Shown piece after piece: positions 61,430-64,000 of a stretch of DNA of 64,000 nucleotides. The DNA comes from Orbilia blumenaviensis (lineage: Eukaryota; Ascomycota; Orbiliomycetes; Orbiliales; Orbiliaceae). A program made the translations under genes and the position numbers. How positions within the stretch are numbered: position 1 is the stretch's first letter; every line of letters begins with the position of its first letter. Where the stretch lies: positions 558,001 through 622,000 of the forward strand of contig JAVHNS010000015.1 of assembly GCA_036872755.1 (NCBI GenBank), read 5' to 3'. The notes under the pieces are model-generated. The model was not told the DNA's origin and did no database searches. It saw nothing but the letters and a program-made list of their open reading frames with translations.

Positions 61430-62966
61430 CTAGATTCTCGCCTTAGCAGGTTTGCCGTAAGGCTTCCCTCTCTTTTCCTGAATGGTTTCAATTCGCTTAA
61501 CTAAGACCTCGACCGTAGTAGGCAAGGCCCCGAAAGTAGTAGTCGTCGTTCCACGACAAGTACAACGCAGGGTAGTTCCAGATGGAGTAGGAGGTGGCCT
61601 TCCACTGCACCATGTAGCGCAGCTGGTGGTCGAGGTATTGCAGCAGGCTATAGATATCGTAGGAAAGATATGAATTAGAAGACATCTTGGGTCAATAAAC
61701 GTTTGAGGGAACTTACCGTATGCAAGGGTGCAGCTAGTGGTTCTTATGCAGCTAGTTGTAGTTGGAGGGCAAGTGCAGGTGTATCTGGTATGCGGGATCG
61801 TGCCAGAGTAGGTGCTTCCACAATAGCCTACGCAGGCGGTGCTTATTCTACCACAGCATGCTATATGGTTATGGTAAGTGGCTGATCAGGCCTTTGGTTA
61901 AGACTATATTCTCTGGGACGGAAACTCTAACCATCATACGTAGTGCAAGTTGTTGCCGATGATGTGCAGGTACTGCCTAGGCTGCTAGTTGGAGGGGTTG
62001 GGCATACGCATGCAATTGTTGTCGGGCTCTGGATGGTTCCTGGGACCGTTCCATCACAGTAGCTACTGCATTTAACTTGGCTCATTCCACAGCAAGCTAT
62101 CTACTAGTCAGCCATTCGCAAATCCAAGTACCTAGTCTTATTTATTTCGGATAATCTTACCTGGAAAGGTACTGCAGGTGGATAAGGTGCTAGCACAAGT
62201 AGTTGTTGGAGTCGGGCAAGTTGTCGTGGCGCAAGTTATCGTCGTATGTGGAACGGTGCTTGGAGGGGTCTCTCCAATACAATAATTGGCACACGCGGTC
62301 CGTGTCCTTTTACAGCAGTCTGGATGACCAGTGTTAATACTTTAGGGTTGTATAAATTTAAGATGTTAAAGCTACCTACCCAGCCATGGTGAGCACGTTG
62401 AAGTCGTGGTGCAGGCAGTACTAGTTGGCGAAGTTGTGCATTCGCACGGAGGAAACGTAGGGCGTCCCGGGGTTGTCGTAGCACACGCATTGTGCGTGAC
62501 ACAGGCCGTCCGAACTGTTTGGTCACAGCGGCAGCCTATGAGATCCAAATATGTCAGTCATAGTCCCCAAGAGGCCTGTAACACATTAGAAACGAGGACT
62601 AACTTGAGGTTGTGCATGATAACATGGGCATGCAATCGCGGATAGTAGTTATGGGAGTAGTGGTCGGTGGAAGGCTCGTAGTCGGTCTATAGTCCGGTAT
62701 ACACTGTGCATAATAAGGATTATAAGTTGTGCACATCACTTGCAATAGAACTTCGCCAGTGTACGGGGCACATGTTGTAGGCCCGGTCCAACCAACACCA
62801 CCGCACTATCATGATCATTATGTTAGCGGCTATCAATTAATTTTGCATCAACATATTGATTTGATCGTACCTGACCCCAAAGTGTTTGTGACGGAGCTGG
62901 TGTAACCATCTGAGCGGCGACCACCTGGAGCGTGGCTCCAATGATAACTACCAACTTAATTGCCAT
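61430..62966 (-). CDS. Secreted CBM1 protein with five cysteine-rich modules, 379 aa
   Basis: Seven exons: 62966-62871, 62805-62604, 62535-62380, 62319-62161, 62096-61932, 61860-61717, 61647-61430. Residues 1-18 are a signal peptide (MAIKLVVIIGATLQVVAA). A family 1 carbohydrate-binding module follows (about 29-71): LWGQCGGVGWTGPTTCA and YNPYYAQC, with the aromatic residues that pack on cellulose. After a Thr/Pro linker come five modules of about 48-56 residues. Modules 2-5 start CCKRT, CCGMS, CCGRI and CCNTS, then have C..YC/WC, a Thr/Pro stretch and a TC-rich end. Module 1 is divergent (SCRCDQ). Each module is coded by its own exon with phase-1 borders. The tail is basic (VKRIETIQEKRGK). No catalytic domain is present. 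A role in binding plant or fungal cell wall is inferred; the module function is unknown. Confidence 0.8.
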
Positions 62967-64000
62967 GTTGTATGATTTTAAGACAAATGCAATGCTTAGC
63001 GTTAGCTAATCGTAAAATCTACAAAGTTTTCAATATCCTATGTGATTAAGATCTCGTAAGAGCCAAAGGAGACTTTAAACTTTAGGCTTGGTGTCTGAGA
63101 CGAAGCTAAGGGAGTCAAGCTGTAATATATACCTAATTATGTATGTACCTAAGCAATTCCAACTCAAATAATGCAGAATCGGTATGTCCATATAATATAT
63201 GGTCCAGTCATCAGGTCATCGAACTCGCTTAACATTCATTCGATCGGATTGTGGGCCTGTGTAACCCGTATCGGCTAATTAACTTTAAGCAACGACGGGG
63301 ATTTAAGCCTCCATCATTCGCCCAACGGATCGTATATCACCCGCTCCGATTTAAGGTCACTAGTTGCATAATATGATACCTCTATCTCGCCCATAGAAGA
63401 CACCTAGAAACTTGGTTACATAAAGAAAACAGGGGTGTCGAAGCAGCGATAAAGAATGTAATCAGGGCACACGTGGTTCCTAAGGCCACCCGGTTACACA
63501 AATGGGCATTGTGCGTATGTTCATGTTTTTTAAATTTTGCTGGGTAGCTGGGGTGCGCATCGGTAGGATAAAATCAAATCTGCGCATCCTGGGTCGAATT
63601 TTGCTCTTTGGGTTGCCTCAAAAAATCCCTTCACTATCGCACGGAAGTCTCCGCGTCATTAATGACTTGAACGGGTAAATATCCAAAATATAGAATTAGG
63701 CTTAGGCCGGTGAAATTTTGTTAGCATAATCGATCGGGGACTCTCTCTGGAGAAATTTCCGTCTTGGCTCAATGTGCGTCGAAAAGTTTGACCAATATAC
63801 ATATTACTACTAGCTATACTTCGAAGAGCTATATACATGTCTGCATAGGAGTTTGATCCGAAGGTACGGCAATACATCGATAGAAAAGGATATGCGGTGA
63901 GATTATAAGGTTCTCTCAAATTTTATCAGATCAAATTCGAGTTAGGTCGAGCTATCATTTTGGTATTATAAGGGAATTTTTGCATTCAATCATAGTAATC
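62967..64000. other. Intergenic, upstream of the CBM1 gene
   Basis: AT-rich, with no gene-like ORF. The minus-strand frame 63659-63919 has no motif. The promoter of the CBM1 gene should lie in the first few hundred bases, but I identify no specific site. Confidence 0.4.

Overview
The window looks like nuclear DNA of a filamentous ascomycete (Pezizomycotina), probably a Leotiomycetes-type fungus. Genes are split by short introns of roughly 50-100 nt with GT..AG ends and CTAAC/CTGAC-like branch sites. They lie on both strands without operons. The families seen are typical of filamentous fungi: a Fus3/Kss1-type MAP kinase, a Clr5-domain ankyrin protein, a fungal PD-(D/E)XK-like protein, a CBM1 secreted protein and an F-box protein. 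The genus assignment is inference only.

Layout. 0-14 kb: a small unknown gene (136-612), a long gene-poor stretch, a C2H2 zinc-finger regulator of the yeast RGM1/USV1 type (4139-6857), then another gene desert. The desert holds three decayed tRNA-like elements at 11.8-12.5 kb. 13.4-18.3 kb: a DUF2231 membrane protein and a PD-(D/E)XK-like protein transcribed apart from a shared intergenic region, then a small membrane protein. 20-28.5 kb: the pathogenicity/mating-type MAP kinase, an orphan two-exon gene, and a secreted subtilisin-like protein that seems to have lost its catalytic His and Ser. 30-34.7 kb: two housekeeping genes that converge, SEC24 (COPII coat) and EMG1/NEP1 (18S rRNA methyltransferase). 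35.7-42.2 kb: an accessory pocket with a 1060-residue Clr5-ankyrin protein, a decayed MFS transporter remnant and decayed coding segments. 42.7-48.2 kb: a class II aldolase/adducin-domain enzyme and an unknown Ser-rich protein. 50.5-56.6 kb: an F-box protein and the CHL1 (DDX11-type) DNA helicase, divergent. 58.4-63 kb: two secreted proteins converge, an Asn/Gly-repeat protein and a CBM1 protein carrying five exon-encoded cysteine modules.

There is no obvious biosynthetic cluster. The housekeeping genes (MAPK, SEC24, EMG1, CHL1) are interspersed with lineage-specific and secreted genes. The most unusual items are the exon-per-module CBM1 protein, the likely pseudoprotease, the two possible C-termini of the Asn/Gly-repeat protein, and the CHL1 Walker A motif that no canonical splice restores. 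Exon coordinates below were worked out by hand from frame and splice signals; spliced lengths were checked to be multiples of three unless stated otherwise.
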